This document shows, one piece after another, positions 45,095 to 55,252 of a stretch of 64,000 nucleotides of DNA. The translations under genes were made by a program, and so were the position numbers. This DNA comes from Neobacillus driksii (GTDB taxonomy: Bacteria; Bacillota; Bacilli; Bacillales; Cytobacillaceae): NCBI RefSeq assembly GCF_013409995.1, contig NZ_JACCBX010000003.1, positions 310,001-374,000 on the forward strand. Reading direction: 5' to 3'. Within the stretch, counting starts at the first letter, position 1. Every line of letters starts with the position of its first letter. The notes under the pieces are model-generated. The model did not search any database. It was not told where the DNA came from and saw nothing but the letters and a program-made list of their open reading frames with translations.

Positions 45095-46964
45095 CTAGTG
45101 CCACCTCCATTTCTGTAAGAATGTTCGAAAGAATATCATAACAGTCACTGTTTATATGAATAAATTGCTTGATCCCTTCACTTGCCCATTTTGTTTGCAA
45201 GTCTTTTTCTGGCAAACCTGCTAAGTAAAAAGTTAAATCCGGTAATTCTATATTAAGTGTTGATAGAATTTCGTGTCCAAATGATTCATATTGGTTATTG
45301 CTTCCACAAAAGCAAAAATATTTTGTATCTTGTCTTAAAATAAATTGTTTGGCAGATTCCAGCGAGGTAATAGAACCACTATCGACCGCTTCAATCCCCC
45401 CAGCAGCTGCGAATCCTTTCATAAAATCTAACCTAGGTTTATAGTTTTTTAACTCGCCTAGGCAAATCATGCCGATATTTGGTTTAGAACCAGATTTATT
45501 TTTAATCTCTTCACTTAGTTTACGCAGTTTTTCAAATGGTTCTGATAATCTCACGTTGTTTATTTTCCTAATGTTAATTCTAGTAGAACGCTCACCATAT
45601 AAATAGTTATTATATCTCTGTACTGAAGCGGGACCAGCTGCTTCAGCAAGATTTGCATACATGTTGGTTCCAACAATACTTTGTTTTCTTGTAAAAACAT
45701 CCTGTTCCCGTTTGGTCTGAACAGCTGTAATTTCTTCTTGTAACCAGCCCGATTTTAATACTTCCAACAAACCGCCTTTTACTTCAATCTGCTGAAAATA
45801 CTGCCATGCATTTTCTGCAAGCTCCTTTGTCAACGCTTCTACGTACCAGGAGCCGCCGGCAGGGTCGACCACTTTCTGTAAATATGCTTCTTCCTTTAGA
45901 ATGTTTTGCGTGTTTCTTGCAATTCGTTCTGAAAGCTGTGAACTACCTGTTATATCATCAAACGGAGTTATGTGAAGATATTGGACTCCTCCGACTACTG
46001 CTGCGAATCCTTCATTTCCAGCACGAAGAATGTTAACATATGGGTCATAAACTGTTTTTGTGAACGAAGACGTTTCTGCAGTAATAAGCATTCCCCGGTC
46101 CTTAGGATCTGCCCCATAAACTTGCGTAATCTTATTCCATAGAATACGTGCTGCACGTAGTTTGGCTAGCTCCATAAAGAAATGGCTGCCAATTGAGAAT
46201 TGAAAAATCATTCTTCTAAGAACATCCTCTAACTTCATACCTCTATCTAATAGACTCTGAAGATAGAATGTACCGGCGGCGGCTGCAATTCCCAACTCTT
46301 GAACAGCATTGGCACCGCCTTGATGGTAGGCAGAGGTATTGATTAAAACTGTCCGTAAATTTGGCAGTTTTTCATTTGCAAGCTTTATATCATCCATCCA
46401 AACCTTGAAAACTTCTTCTGCGATGAATCCTTCCTCCACAAACAAAGAGAATGGGTCGCTGCCAACATAACCGCTAACTTGATTAGCGCTTGTCTCACGT
46501 TCTGTTAATGCTGCTAAAAACGCTGATTGTAGGCCTTTCCCATTAATGGCAAACGGGAATTTAGACGGTAAATCTCCCAGTATGTCATATATCATTTCTT
46601 TTGATTCAAAAAGATCCTCTGAAACTTCAAATGAGAGCGCGGTTTGTCCTTTTTCAATGCTCCCTTGGAGCTTTTCCTTTAATTCGGCAACCGATTGATA
46701 TGAAATTCGCTGTGCTATCTTCCAATCATTTGTTACATATCCTAATGAATCAATGCCTCTGCGAAAATCTGATCCTCCTGGATAGTCTGGTTCTTTCTGA
46801 GCATCCTGTCGAGAATAAAGCGGTTTCAAAATTATTTTTTCATATGTACTGCTTTTTAATGTTTCAATACTTTTACCCTTTAAAGATTCTTCTGCTTTTG
46901 CTTTCCAATCCTCCTCTGTCTTTAAAGGAAAAGATTGATTCCGAAATTTATCCAAACGCAGCAT
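45075..46964 (-). CDS. mutA: Methylmalonyl-CoA mutase, small (non-catalytic) subunit
   Basis: This is a 629-residue paralogue of the catalytic subunit. The barrel part is recognisable ([44 protein letters not shown]). The C-terminal B12-like domain lacks the DxHxxG motif: the equivalent stretch reads [15 protein letters not shown], so it does not bind cobalamin, as expected for the beta subunit of heterodimeric mutases. It is the first gene of the mutA-scpA-meaB operon; about 120 bases separate it from the bkd operon end. The ATG is behind AAGGAAGGGG. Confidence 0.94.
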   Translation of the reverse strand: MLRLDKFRNQSFPLKTEEDWKAKAEESLKGKSIETLKSSTYEKIILKPLYSRQDAQKEPDYPGGSDFRRGIDSLGYVTNDWKIAQRISYQSVAELKEKLQGSIEKGQTALSFEVSEDLFESKEMIYDILGDLPSKFPFAINGKGLQSAFLAALTERETSANQVSGYVGSDPFSLFVEEGFIAEEVFKVWMDDIKLANEKLPNLRTVLINTSAYHQGGANAVQELGIAAAAGTFYLQSLLDRGMKLEDVLRRMIFQFSIGSHFFMELAKLRAARILWNKITQVYGADPKDRGMLITAETSSFTKTVYDPYVNILRAGNEGFAAVVGGVQYLHITPFDDITGSSQLSERIARNTQNILKEEAYLQKVVDPAGGSWYVEALTKELAENAWQYFQQIEVKGGLLEVLKSGWLQEEITAVQTKREQDVFTRKQSIVGTNMYANLAEAAGPASVQRYNNYLYGERSTRINIRKINNVRLSEPFEKLRKLSEEIKNKSGSKPNIGMICLGELKNYKPRLDFMKGFAAAGGIEAVDSGSITSLESAKQFILRQDTKYFCFCGSNNQYESFGHEILSTLNIELPDLTFYLAGLPEKDLQTKWASEGIKQFIHINSDCYDILSNILTEMEVALDERTKA

Positions 46965-47047
46965 CCCCCTTCCTTGAACTCATAATTAAACTAATATTCA
47001 ATAAATTTAACTTAGTTTTATTGTAAGATAGATGGACATATCAGGCA

Positions 47048-47083
47048 ATAAAAATAACCGCTGCCAAATCGGCGGCGGTTATT
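47048..47083 (-). terminator. Terminator of the bkd operon
   Basis: Minus-strand hairpin: ATAACCGCCGCC / GGCAGCGGTTAT (one mismatch) followed by TTTTATTGCC. It lies directly after the bkdB stop codon. Confidence 0.85.
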
Positions 47084-47085
47084 TA

Positions 47086-48399
47086 CTAATATATTGATGT
47101 AGTAGATTTTGATGTATTTTCAAGAATTTCTTTCACTCGCTGTAAGAATCGACCGCAAACAAGTCCATCTAATACTCTGTGATCGAGTGACATACATAGA
47201 TTCACCATATCGCGAACGGCAATCATTCCATTATTCATCACGACAGGGCGCTTAACAATTGATTCGACCTGTAGAATGGCTGCCTGGGGATAGTTGATAA
47301 TCCCGGCAGATTGAACGGATCCGAATGAGCCAGTATTATTTACGGTAAAGGTTCCACCCTGCATATCTTCAGAACGAAGTTTACCATTCCTTACTTTACT
47401 AGCGAGCTCTGAAATTTCGCGGGCAATTCCCTTAATGGTTTTCTCATCTGCATGTTTAATAACCGGTACATATAAGGCATCATCCGTTGCTACAGCAATC
47501 GATATATTGATGTCTTTCTTTTGGATAATTTTATCACCAGCCCACATTGAATTAATTTGAGGATATTCCTTCAATGCTTGTGCCACAGCTTTAACAAAGA
47601 ATGCAAAGAATGTTAAATTAAAACCTTCTTTTTTCTTAAACTCATCCTTTAAAGAATTGCGGTATTCTACAAGATTGGTTGCGTCCACTTCTATCATGGT
47701 CCAAGCATGCGGTGCCTCATGCTTACTGCGCAGCATATTCGCAGCAATTGCTTTACGGATTCCTGTTACCGGTATTTCGATATCGCCTGCTGCAACAGGG
47801 ATACTCGGAGCAGGAACTGGCTGCTTCGGAGCTGCAGCTGGCTGAGTTGAAACAGATGGTACAGTTTCTTGTACTGCAGCAGGTTGAGCCTCCTCAGCCT
47901 TTTTAGGTGCTGCTGCCGTTGCTCCCGCCGTTGGGATATTACCAGATTCAATTAATTTCAATAAATCTTTTCGTGTAATACGGCCGCCTGCACCGGTGCC
48001 TGTCACCTGTGTTAAATCAATTCCATGTTCTTGAGAAATCTTTAGAACGGCAGGTGAATAACGGGCTTTGTTACCCTGATCTGTATGATTGGGAACCTCA
48101 ACTGTTTCAGACACATCCGTTTTTTGCTCACTACCACTTACTTCTTCAGTATTACTGCCCTCGATTTCTATGGTACAAATAATTTCTCCAACCGCGAGTG
48201 TGTCACCATCTTCTGCAACTAATTCTTTAATGGTACCTGTGAAAGAAGAAGGAACTTCTGCGTTTACTTTATCTGTCATAACTTCAGCTAATGGATCGTA
48301 TTTGTTTACTTTATCCCCGACAGAAACCAGCCACTTTGAGATTGTTCCTTCGGTTACACTTTCCCCTAACTGAGGCATTTTAATTTGTTCAATTACCAA
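47086..48399 (-). CDS. bkdB: Branched-chain 2-oxo acid dehydrogenase E2 (dihydrolipoyl acyltransferase)
   Basis: This is the 437-residue E2 core of the branched-chain keto-acid dehydrogenase complex. The lipoyl domain (1-80) has EVMTDKVNAEVPS with the lipoylated Lys. Then come a flexible linker, the peripheral subunit-binding domain (RYSPAVLKISQEHGIDLTQ, about 115-150), an Ala/Pro-rich linker (about 160-210), and the acyltransferase domain with LDHRVLDG (catalytic His) near the C-terminus. It is the last gene of the bkd operon and is followed by a terminator. Confidence 0.96.
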   Translation of the reverse strand: MVIEQIKMPQLGESVTEGTISKWLVSVGDKVNKYDPLAEVMTDKVNAEVPSSFTGTIKELVAEDGDTLAVGEIICTIEIEGSNTEEVSGSEQKTDVSETVEVPNHTDQGNKARYSPAVLKISQEHGIDLTQVTGTGAGGRITRKDLLKLIESGNIPTAGATAAAPKKAEEAQPAAVQETVPSVSTQPAAAPKQPVPAPSIPVAAGDIEIPVTGIRKAIAANMLRSKHEAPHAWTMIEVDATNLVEYRNSLKDEFKKKEGFNLTFFAFFVKAVAQALKEYPQINSMWAGDKIIQKKDINISIAVATDDALYVPVIKHADEKTIKGIAREISELASKVRNGKLRSEDMQGGTFTVNNTGSFGSVQSAGIINYPQAAILQVESIVKRPVVMNNGMIAVRDMVNLCMSLDHRVLDGLVCGRFLQRVKEILENTSKSTTSIY

Positions 48400-48414
48400 G
48401 ATTCCAACCTCCTA

Positions 48415-49398
48415 TTAGTATTCTGCCAATTCGCGCATTGCTTTTTCAACTTTGTCTGGATTGACCATAAAGAACTTCTCCATTGTTGGTGCATATGGCA
48501 TTGCCGGGACATCCGGTCCTGCCAGGCGCATAATTGGCGCATCTAGCTCAAATAAGCAATTTTCAGCAATAATGGCAGAAACTTCACTAATAATACTGCC
48601 TTCTTTATTATCCTCGGTAACAAGTAACACTTTACCCGTCTTAGAGGCAGCTTCAATGATTGCTTCTTTATCTAACGGATATACAGTTCTTAGGTCAAGG
48701 ATATGTGCAGAAATACCATCCTTAGCTAATTTTTCAGCTGCCTGGAGGGCAAAATGAACACAAAGCCCATAAGTAATAACCGTAATGTCTTCACCTTCAC
48801 GCTTCACATCTGCTTTTCCAATTGGCAATGTGTAATCATCGGCTGGGACTTCTCCTTTAATTAACCGGTATGCCCGCTTATGCTCAAAGAATAGCACTGG
48901 ATCATTATCACGGATAGCTGCTTTTAATAAGCCCTTCACATCATAAGGGGTTGATGGCATTACAATTTTCAATCCTGGTGTATTCGCAAAAACCGCCTCA
49001 ACTGATTGTGAATGATAAAGGGCTCCATGTACGCCGCCGCCATATGGAGCACGAATAACCATTGGACAGCTCCAATCGTTATTCGAACGATAGCGAATTT
49101 TTGCCGCTTCTGAGATAATTTGATTTACAGCAGGCATTATAAAATCAGCAAATTGCATTTCAGCAATTGGTCTCATTCCGTACATCGCTGCACCGATTCC
49201 TACCCCGGCAATTGCGGATTCAGCAAGCGGTGTATCGATTACACGCTCTTCACCAAATTGTTCGTATAAGCCCTGCGTAGCTTTAAAGACTCCTCCTTTA
49301 ACCCCTACGTCTTCACCGAGTACAAAAACCTTTGGATCACGTTCCATTTCTTCCCGAATGGCCATTGTGACCGCATCTATATAAGAAATTACTGCCAT
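48415..49398 (-). CDS. bkdAB: Branched-chain 2-oxo acid dehydrogenase E1 beta subunit
   Basis: This is the 327-residue transketolase-like beta subunit. Motifs are VLGEDVGVKGGVFKAT at the N-terminus, the pyrimidine-interacting FADFIMPAVNQIISEAAK, and the C-terminal domain LLVTEDNKEGSIISEVSAI. It lies 15 bases before bkdB and 12 bases after bkdAA, tightly packed in the operon. Confidence 0.95.
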   Translation of the reverse strand: MAVISYIDAVTMAIREEMERDPKVFVLGEDVGVKGGVFKATQGLYEQFGEERVIDTPLAESAIAGVGIGAAMYGMRPIAEMQFADFIMPAVNQIISEAAKIRYRSNNDWSCPMVIRAPYGGGVHGALYHSQSVEAVFANTPGLKIVMPSTPYDVKGLLKAAIRDNDPVLFFEHKRAYRLIKGEVPADDYTLPIGKADVKREGEDITVITYGLCVHFALQAAEKLAKDGISAHILDLRTVYPLDKEAIIEAASKTGKVLLVTEDNKEGSIISEVSAIIAENCLFELDAPIMRLAGPDVPAMPYAPTMEKFFMVNPDKVEKAMRELAEY

Positions 49399-49410
49399 GT
49401 TACATCCCCC

Positions 49411-50406
49411 TTACTTATCACCATAAACGTATTTCAACGCGTGTTCAGGTGCTGCATACGGTGCATTCTCAGCATAATCAGTGGCTTCATTCACTTGTTT
49501 CATCACACGATCGTTAATTTCTTTTTCCAACTCATCATTCATTACACCTGTTTCTTTTAAGTACGCACCAAAAGTAATAATTGGATCCTTTGTTTTTGCT
49601 TTAGCCACTTCATCAGGGGCGCGGTACGAACGGTCATCATCGTCAGAAGAGTGTGGTGTCAGTCTGTAAGAGACTGTTTCTATTAGCGAAGGGCCTTCAC
49701 CGCGGCGACTGCGTTCTGCTGCTTCCTTCACCACTTTATATACTTCTAATGGGTCGTTTCCATCAACCGTAAAGCCTGGCATACCGTAACCAATTGCACG
49801 ATCAGATACCTTTTCACATCCTAATTGTTTCTCAATCGGAACAGATATCGCATATTTATTGTTTTCACACATGAAAATGACAGGCAGTTTATGAACTCCA
49901 GCGAAGTTAGCTCCTTCATGGAAATCACCCTGATTTGAGGAACCCTCACCGAAGGTTACGAAGGTCACGAGATCCTTCCTCTCCATTTTCCCCGCTAACG
50001 CTACACCGACAGCATGTGGAACCTGAGTTGTTACAGGGGATGATCCCGTAACGATGCGATTTCTCTTTTGCCCAAAGTGCCCAGGCATTTGCCGGCCGCC
50101 TGAATTTGGGTCCTCCGCTTTAGCAAAACCAGAGAGCATTAATTCTTTTGGTGTCATTCCAAATGTTAAAACTACGCCCATATCGCGATAATATGGCAGT
50201 ACATAATCTTTTTCCTTATCAAGTGCAAATGCCGCACCCACTTGTGCTGCTTCTTGTCCTTGACATGAAATAACAAATGGTATTTTACCAGCACGATTCA
50301 ATAGCCACATCCGTTCATCAATCCGGCGGGCTAGAAGCATAGTTTCATACATTTCCAAAACCTTTTCATCACTTAAACCTAATGCATGATGACGATTTTC
50401 AGCCAT
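49411..50406 (-). CDS. bkdAA: Branched-chain 2-oxo acid dehydrogenase E1 alpha subunit
   Basis: This is the 331-residue thiamin-diphosphate-dependent alpha subunit, which decarboxylates 2-oxo acids from Val, Leu and Ile. The ThDP/Mg motif is GEGSSNQGDFHEGANFAGVHKLPVIFMCENN (GDG-like start and NN end). The phosphorylation-loop-like region YRLTPHSSDDDDRSYR is present, as in bacterial E1 alpha. It is followed within 12 bases by the beta subunit gene. Confidence 0.95.
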   Translation of the reverse strand: MAENRHHALGLSDEKVLEMYETMLLARRIDERMWLLNRAGKIPFVISCQGQEAAQVGAAFALDKEKDYVLPYYRDMGVVLTFGMTPKELMLSGFAKAEDPNSGGRQMPGHFGQKRNRIVTGSSPVTTQVPHAVGVALAGKMERKDLVTFVTFGEGSSNQGDFHEGANFAGVHKLPVIFMCENNKYAISVPIEKQLGCEKVSDRAIGYGMPGFTVDGNDPLEVYKVVKEAAERSRRGEGPSLIETVSYRLTPHSSDDDDRSYRAPDEVAKAKTKDPIITFGAYLKETGVMNDELEKEINDRVMKQVNEATDYAENAPYAAPEHALKYVYGDK

Positions 50407-50442
50407 TTATTTTTTACCTCCCGTTTGCTCACTTTAAAATAA

Positions 50443-51864
50443 TTATGAGTGGATTGCTCTGCCATCAACTGCTAGTGCAGCTTCTCCAATCGCTTCTGAT
50501 AGGGTTGGATGTGGATGGATCGTATGAGCAATCTCCCATGGCGTTGCATCCAATACCATTGCCAATCCTGCCTCTGTAATCATGTCAGTTACATGAGGAC
50601 CAATCATATGTACCCCTAGAATATCATTGGTCTCTTCATCAGCAACAATCTTGACAAAACCATCTGATTCTCCAAATACAAGAGCCTTCCCGATTGCACG
50701 GAATGAAAATTTGCCCACTTTTACTTTATGACCCTTAACACGCGCCTGTTCCTCGGTAATCCCAACGCTAGATACCTCGGGATTGCTATATATACATCTA
50801 GAAACTAGATTATAATTAAGCTCTGAAGGATCTTTTCTAGCAATATGCTCAACTGCAATTATACCCTCATGGGATGCGACATGTGCAAGCTGCAGGCCGC
50901 CAATCACATCTCCGATTGCGTATATATGAGACTCTTTTGTTTGGTAAAACTCATTCGTTCCGATAAACCCTTTTTCAACCTGAATTTCTGTATTTTCCAG
51001 ACCAATCCCCTCGACATTGGCCTGACGTCCAACCGAAACAAGCAGTTTTTCTGCCTTAAATTCTTTCAATCCCGCTTTTACCTCTGCAGAAATCGTAACA
51101 CCATCACCTTTTACAAGTGTTTCTGGAAGGACCTTTGCTCCGGTTACAAGTTTAATTCCCTTTTTCTTCATCAGGCGCTGCATTTCTTTAGAGATTTCTT
51201 GGTCTTCAGTTGGAATAATGCGTTCTGCGTATTCAATAACAGTGACTTCGACCCCGAAATCTGAAAGCATAGAAGCCCATTCAATCCCAATAACACCGCC
51301 TCCGACAATAATAATAGAAGAAGGTAAGTTTGTTAGCTCTAGTGCTTCGTCAGAGGTAATGACTAATTCCCCATCAATTTCTAGTCCAGGAAGGGTTCTA
51401 GGTCTCGAACCTGTTGCAATAACAACATTTTTTGGAATGAGCATTTCATTTTCTTCTCCATTATTCATTTCGACCGATATCGTTCCAGGCATTGGTGAAA
51501 AAATCGATGGCCCTAATATCCTGCCCAGTCCTTCATACACATCAATTTTCCCTTGCTTCATAAGATGTTGAACACCTTTATGAAGCTGTTCAATGATTTT
51601 ATTTTTTCTTTCCTGTACTTTTCCGAAGTTATAGGAAACTTCACTTGTAATGACACCGAAATCTTCGCTATGCTTAGCTGTCGCATAAACCTCAGCACTT
51701 CTGAGAAGTGCTTTACTTGGGATACATCCTTTGTGAAGGCATGTTCCTCCAAGCTTTCCTTTTTCAACTATTGCTGTTTTTAAGCCAAGCTGAGAGGCAC
51801 GAATGGCAGCCACATAACCGCCGGTTCCACCGCCAAGAATGACTAAATCGTATTCTTGTGACAC
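50443..51864 (-). CDS. lpdV: Dihydrolipoyl dehydrogenase (E3) of the branched-chain complex
   Basis: This is a 473-residue FAD disulfide oxidoreductase. The FAD-binding loop is GGGTGGYVAAIRA, the redox disulfide is GGTCLHKGCIPSK, the NAD-binding loop is VGGGVIGIEWASM, and the C-terminal catalytic HTIHPHPTLSE has the His-Glu pair. It reoxidises the lipoyl groups of BkdB. It sits between buk and bkdAA, as in B. subtilis. Confidence 0.96.
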   Translation of the reverse strand: MSQEYDLVILGGGTGGYVAAIRASQLGLKTAIVEKGKLGGTCLHKGCIPSKALLRSAEVYATAKHSEDFGVITSEVSYNFGKVQERKNKIIEQLHKGVQHLMKQGKIDVYEGLGRILGPSIFSPMPGTISVEMNNGEENEMLIPKNVVIATGSRPRTLPGLEIDGELVITSDEALELTNLPSSIIIVGGGVIGIEWASMLSDFGVEVTVIEYAERIIPTEDQEISKEMQRLMKKKGIKLVTGAKVLPETLVKGDGVTISAEVKAGLKEFKAEKLLVSVGRQANVEGIGLENTEIQVEKGFIGTNEFYQTKESHIYAIGDVIGGLQLAHVASHEGIIAVEHIARKDPSELNYNLVSRCIYSNPEVSSVGITEEQARVKGHKVKVGKFSFRAIGKALVFGESDGFVKIVADEETNDILGVHMIGPHVTDMITEAGLAMVLDATPWEIAHTIHPHPTLSEAIGEAALAVDGRAIHS

Positions 51865-51884
51865 TGTATTTCCTCCCCAAATTG

Positions 51885-52988
51885 TTATATTTTTGCTGTT
51901 TTGAATGTACCAGGATACTCTTTTACCTTTTCCTCTCCACGCAGAACTCTTAGTGCACCTTCAGCTAATGCTTGAAGTTCATTTTCACCTGGATGGACAA
52001 TGGTATCTGCGATCCAATTAATCCTATCGGTGATGGATTTCACAAATCCTTTACTATACGCGAGACCGCCAGTTAACACAATCGCATCCACTTTTCCTGC
52101 TAATACTGCACTGGCTGCTCCTATTTCCTTTGCGACTTGGTAAGCCATTGCCTCGTAAATCAGAGACGCCTTTTCATCGCCAGCTTCAATTCGTTTTTCA
52201 ACTTCGACAGCATCGTTGGTTCCAAGGTAACCAACAAGCCCCCCTTGACCCACAAGTTTCTTCATTATTTCATCACGGTAGTACTGACCTGAATAGCATA
52301 GCGCAACTAAATCCCCTGCTGGGACAGTTCCTGCTCGTTCTGGGCTAAAAGGCCCATCACCATGGAGGCCATTGTTTACATCAATGACTTTGCCTTCTTT
52401 ATGGACCCCAACAGTAATCCCGCCTCCCATATGGGTAACAATAAGATTTAATTCGGTATATTTTTTTCCTAATTCTTTTGCCACTCTTCGTGCAACAGCT
52501 TTTTGATTCAGTGCATGAAAAATACTTACCCGCTCAATTAAGGAAAAACCAGAAATTCTAGCAATGGGTTCTAGTTCATCCACAACAACGGGATCGACAA
52601 TAAAGGAAGGAATATTTAAACCAGAAGCAATTTCGAAGGCAATAATACCACCAAGATTTGAAGCATGCTGACCAGCAAAACCAGTCCGTAAATCCTCAAG
52701 CATCGTGTTATTGACAGCATAGGTGCCGCCTTCGATTGGACGAAGTAAACCTCCGCGTCCACAAACTGCACTCAGCTTCGATATATTAATCCCGGCATTA
52801 TCCAGTGTTTCCAGGATTGTTGTTTTTCTAAATTCATATTGATCAATAATATTATCAAATGAATTTATCACTTCTGAATCATGACGGATTGTTTTTTCAA
52901 AAATGGAAATTTCATTATCGAAGACCCCGATCTTAGTAGAAGTGGAACCTGGATTGATGACGAGTATTCGATATTTAGTATCAGGCAA
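51885..52988 (-). CDS. buk: Butyrate kinase (branched-chain acyl kinase)
   Basis: This is a 367-residue acetokinase-family enzyme that transfers phosphate from branched acyl-phosphates or butyryl-phosphate to ADP. The N-terminal ATP/acyl site is [14 protein letters not shown]; later motifs include [22 protein letters not shown] and [10 protein letters not shown]. The open frame begins further upstream, but TTG at 52988 is chosen: it has TGGAGGT seven bases before it and starts right before the conserved strand. With ptb it yields ATP from branched-chain acyl-CoA. Confidence 0.93.
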   Translation of the reverse strand: MPDTKYRILVINPGSTSTKIGVFDNEISIFEKTIRHDSEVINSFDNIIDQYEFRKTTILETLDNAGINISKLSAVCGRGGLLRPIEGGTYAVNNTMLEDLRTGFAGQHASNLGGIIAFEIASGLNIPSFIVDPVVVDELEPIARISGFSLIERVSIFHALNQKAVARRVAKELGKKYTELNLIVTHMGGGITVGVHKEGKVIDVNNGLHGDGPFSPERAGTVPAGDLVALCYSGQYYRDEIMKKLVGQGGLVGYLGTNDAVEVEKRIEAGDEKASLIYEAMAYQVAKEIGAASAVLAGKVDAIVLTGGLAYSKGFVKSITDRINWIADTIVHPGENELQALAEGALRVLRGEEKVKEYPGTFKTAKI

Positions 52989-53038
52989 CGTATTAGACCT
53001 CCATTTTTTTACATTTGGCATTTAGTAAAGGGGAAAAG

Positions 53039-53062
53039 ACGCTGAATTATTTTATTCAGCGC
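53039..53062 (-). other. Intercistronic stem-loop between bcd and buk
   Basis: Arms GCTGAAT / ATTCAGC with a 6-base AT loop, followed on the minus strand by GTCTTTTCC. It may attenuate or process the message after bcd, within a seven-gene operon. Confidence 0.6.
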
Positions 53063-53080
53063 TCTTTCCTTTCCGTTTTT

Positions 53081-54175
53081 TTAACGACGGCTTAAAATAT
53101 GATGACCATTTTGGAGGAATTGACTGCGGGAATTACGCATTCTTTCAATTCTTTCCTCTGCCATACGATCGGCTGCTAAATAGGTAGGAATACCATCACG
53201 TTTAGAAATTTCAATAACTTTTTCAATATTTGCATAGATGGTCTCGACTTTCTTCAAGGCACGATCACGGTTATAGCCATAAAGCTCATCTGCTACATTA
53301 ATAACGCCGCCAGCATTTATAACATAGTCAGGAGCATAAATAATACCCATTTCATGAATGAGATCACCATGACGAGTATCCTTTAACTGGTTATTGGCTG
53401 CTCCAGCAATTACTTTTGCTTTTAACTGTGGAATGGTATCGTCATTAACCGTTGCACCAAGAGCGCATGGAGCATAAATATCACATTCCACACTATAGAT
53501 TTCATTTGGATCTACAGCACGTGCTCCAAACTCTTCAACTGCACGCTGGACAGCTTCTTTATTAATATCGGTTACGATTAATTGAGCACCTTCTTCGTGA
53601 AGATGACGGCAAAGATTATAAGCAACGTTTCCAACACCTTGAACTGCTATCACTTTTCCTTCAAGAGAATCAGAACCAAAAGCAGCTTTAGCAGCGGCTT
53701 TCATCCCGCGATAAACACCATAAGCAGTTACAGGTGAAGGATTGCCAGAAGAACCGAATGCTGGTGAAATACCAGTGACATAGTCTGTTTCTTCATGAAT
53801 TAAATCCATATCTGCTACCGTTGTTCCAACATCTTCTGCAGTAATATATCTTCCATTTAACCCTTGAATATAGCGGCCGAAAGCACGGAACATTTCTTCA
53901 TTTTTATCCTTACGAGGGTCACCGATAATAACAGTTTTACCACCGCCTAGATTTAGCCCTGCTGCTGCGTTTTTATACGTCATCCCTTTTGCTAATCGTA
54001 ATGCATCAATGATGGCTGCTTCTTCTGATTCATATGTCCACATACGGGTACCGCCCAAGGCAGGACCTAATGTTGTATCGTGTATAGCAATAATTGCTTT
54101 TAATCCAGATTGTTTATCCTGGCAAAAAACAACTTGCTCGTAATCGTATTGTTCTAAGTACTTGAAAATTTCCAT
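53081..54175 (-). CDS. bcd: Leucine dehydrogenase
   Basis: This is a 364-residue NAD-dependent amino-acid dehydrogenase that deaminates Leu, Val and Ile to their 2-oxo acids. The substrate domain has [16 protein letters not shown] and the glycine-rich [23 protein letters not shown] with the catalytic Lys. The NAD domain has [15 protein letters not shown]. Length equals what I recall for B. subtilis Bcd/YqiT. It supplies the substrates of the Bkd complex encoded downstream. Confidence 0.96.
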   Translation of the reverse strand: MEIFKYLEQYDYEQVVFCQDKQSGLKAIIAIHDTTLGPALGGTRMWTYESEEAAIIDALRLAKGMTYKNAAAGLNLGGGKTVIIGDPRKDKNEEMFRAFGRYIQGLNGRYITAEDVGTTVADMDLIHEETDYVTGISPAFGSSGNPSPVTAYGVYRGMKAAAKAAFGSDSLEGKVIAVQGVGNVAYNLCRHLHEEGAQLIVTDINKEAVQRAVEEFGARAVDPNEIYSVECDIYAPCALGATVNDDTIPQLKAKVIAGAANNQLKDTRHGDLIHEMGIIYAPDYVINAGGVINVADELYGYNRDRALKKVETIYANIEKVIEISKRDGIPTYLAADRMAEERIERMRNSRSQFLQNGHHILSRR

Positions 54176-54204
54176 GTTAAAAATCCTCCCTTAAGTTAAA
54201 AAAT

Positions 54205-55113
54205 CTATTTGGTAACAGAGCAGATAGCGAGTGCTAGTGAATATAGCTTACTTTCCGCTGAATCAGCTCTAGAGGTCAATACAATAGGAGCCTTCGCCCC
54301 GGCAATGACAGCCCCTACTTTTGCTTTTGCAAAATAAATTAATGACTTATATAAGACATTTCCAACCTCAATGGCGGGAACTAATAAAATATCAGCTCTT
54401 CCCGCTACTTCACTTTGAATACCTTTGTGTTCGGCAGCTAAAGCAGAAACGGCATTATCCAATGCTAATGGACCATCTACAATACAGCCTGTAATCTGCC
54501 CGCGTTTATTCATAACGGTTAATGCAGCACCATCAATAGTCGCTTGCATGGCTGGATTCACTACTTCAACGGCGGCTATAGGAGCAACCTTAGGATATTC
54601 TATTCCAATCGCTCTTGCTATGGCTGCAGCATTTCTTATCATTTGCGCTTTTTCCTCTAAATCTGGAGCAATATTCATCCCTGCATCGGTAACGATGGTA
54701 AACCGGTCGTAACCTGGAATCTCAAACACAGCTACGTGTGATAGAATATTTCCTGTTCTTAAACCATATTCTTTATTTAATACTGCTTTTAAAAGAACGC
54801 TCGTAGGGATATTCCCTTTCATTAGCACAGTTGCTTCCTTAGTCGATACAGCCCTTACCGCCAGTTCAGCGGCCATGGTATTGGAATCAGCATGAACAAC
54901 AGTCAGACTTTTATTACTTTTTTGTTGGTCTTTGTGTCTCACATTCAATATCGTATTAATTTTTTCATTATCACCAAATAATATAAAATTGGCAAGATTT
55001 CTCTTTAATGCCTCCATAACCGCTTCTATGACTTCTTCATCTTCTGCGATTGCAACAGCTACAGTGATATTATCCAGTTGGGTTGCTTTGTCTATTAGTG
55101 ATTCAAGCAACAA
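54205..55113 (-). CDS. ptb: Phosphate butyryltransferase
   Basis: This is a 302-residue enzyme of the phosphate acetyl/butyryltransferase family, which converts branched acyl-CoA plus phosphate to acyl-phosphate for Buk. Conserved blocks are ATVLMKGNIPTSVLLKAVLNK, LSHVAVFEIP, TDAGMNIAP and GPLALDNAVS. The open frame reaches 55179, but that region is the sigma-54 promoter and the predicted transcription start is 55152, so translation must begin inside. TTG at 55113, with AAAGGG upstream, gives a protein that aligns with the start and length I recall for B. subtilis Ptb. It is the first gene of the bkd operon. Confidence 0.9.
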   Translation of the reverse strand: MLLESLIDKATQLDNITVAVAIAEDEEVIEAVMEALKRNLANFILFGDNEKINTILNVRHKDQQKSNKSLTVVHADSNTMAAELAVRAVSTKEATVLMKGNIPTSVLLKAVLNKEYGLRTGNILSHVAVFEIPGYDRFTIVTDAGMNIAPDLEEKAQMIRNAAAIARAIGIEYPKVAPIAAVEVVNPAMQATIDGAALTVMNKRGQITGCIVDGPLALDNAVSALAAEHKGIQSEVAGRADILLVPAIEVGNVLYKSLIYFAKAKVGAVIAGAKAPIVLTSRADSAESKLYSLALAICSVTK

Positions 55114-55162
55114 GTTGTCATCAACCCTTTCTATCTTCAACTCCAACTCCATAAATGTAATA

Positions 55163-55179
55163 TGCAATATCGGTGCCAA
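55163..55179 (-). promoter_or_regulatory. Sigma-54 (SigL) promoter of the bkd operon
   Basis: TTGGCAC, five bases, TTGCA on the minus strand is a perfect -24/-12 promoter. The GC of the -12 element predicts a start point at about 55152. Activation by the enhancer-binding protein BkdR, encoded just upstream, is established for the equivalent B. subtilis operon. Confidence 0.93.
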
Positions 55180-55221
55180 GTTAAAACTTATGAAAACGCT
55201 TTATAACTCAGATTAGATAGT

Positions 55222-55252
55222 GCAATTATTTTCATACCATGAAATTTATTGC
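55222..55252. promoter_or_regulatory. Imperfect 31-base palindrome, candidate BkdR upstream activating site
   Basis: Arms GCAATTATTTTCAT and ATGAAATTTATTGC match at 12 of 14 positions around a 3-base centre. It lies 42 bases upstream of the -24 element and overlaps the bkdR stop codon. Position and symmetry fit an enhancer for a Fis-type activator; binding by BkdR is inferred. Confidence 0.6.
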
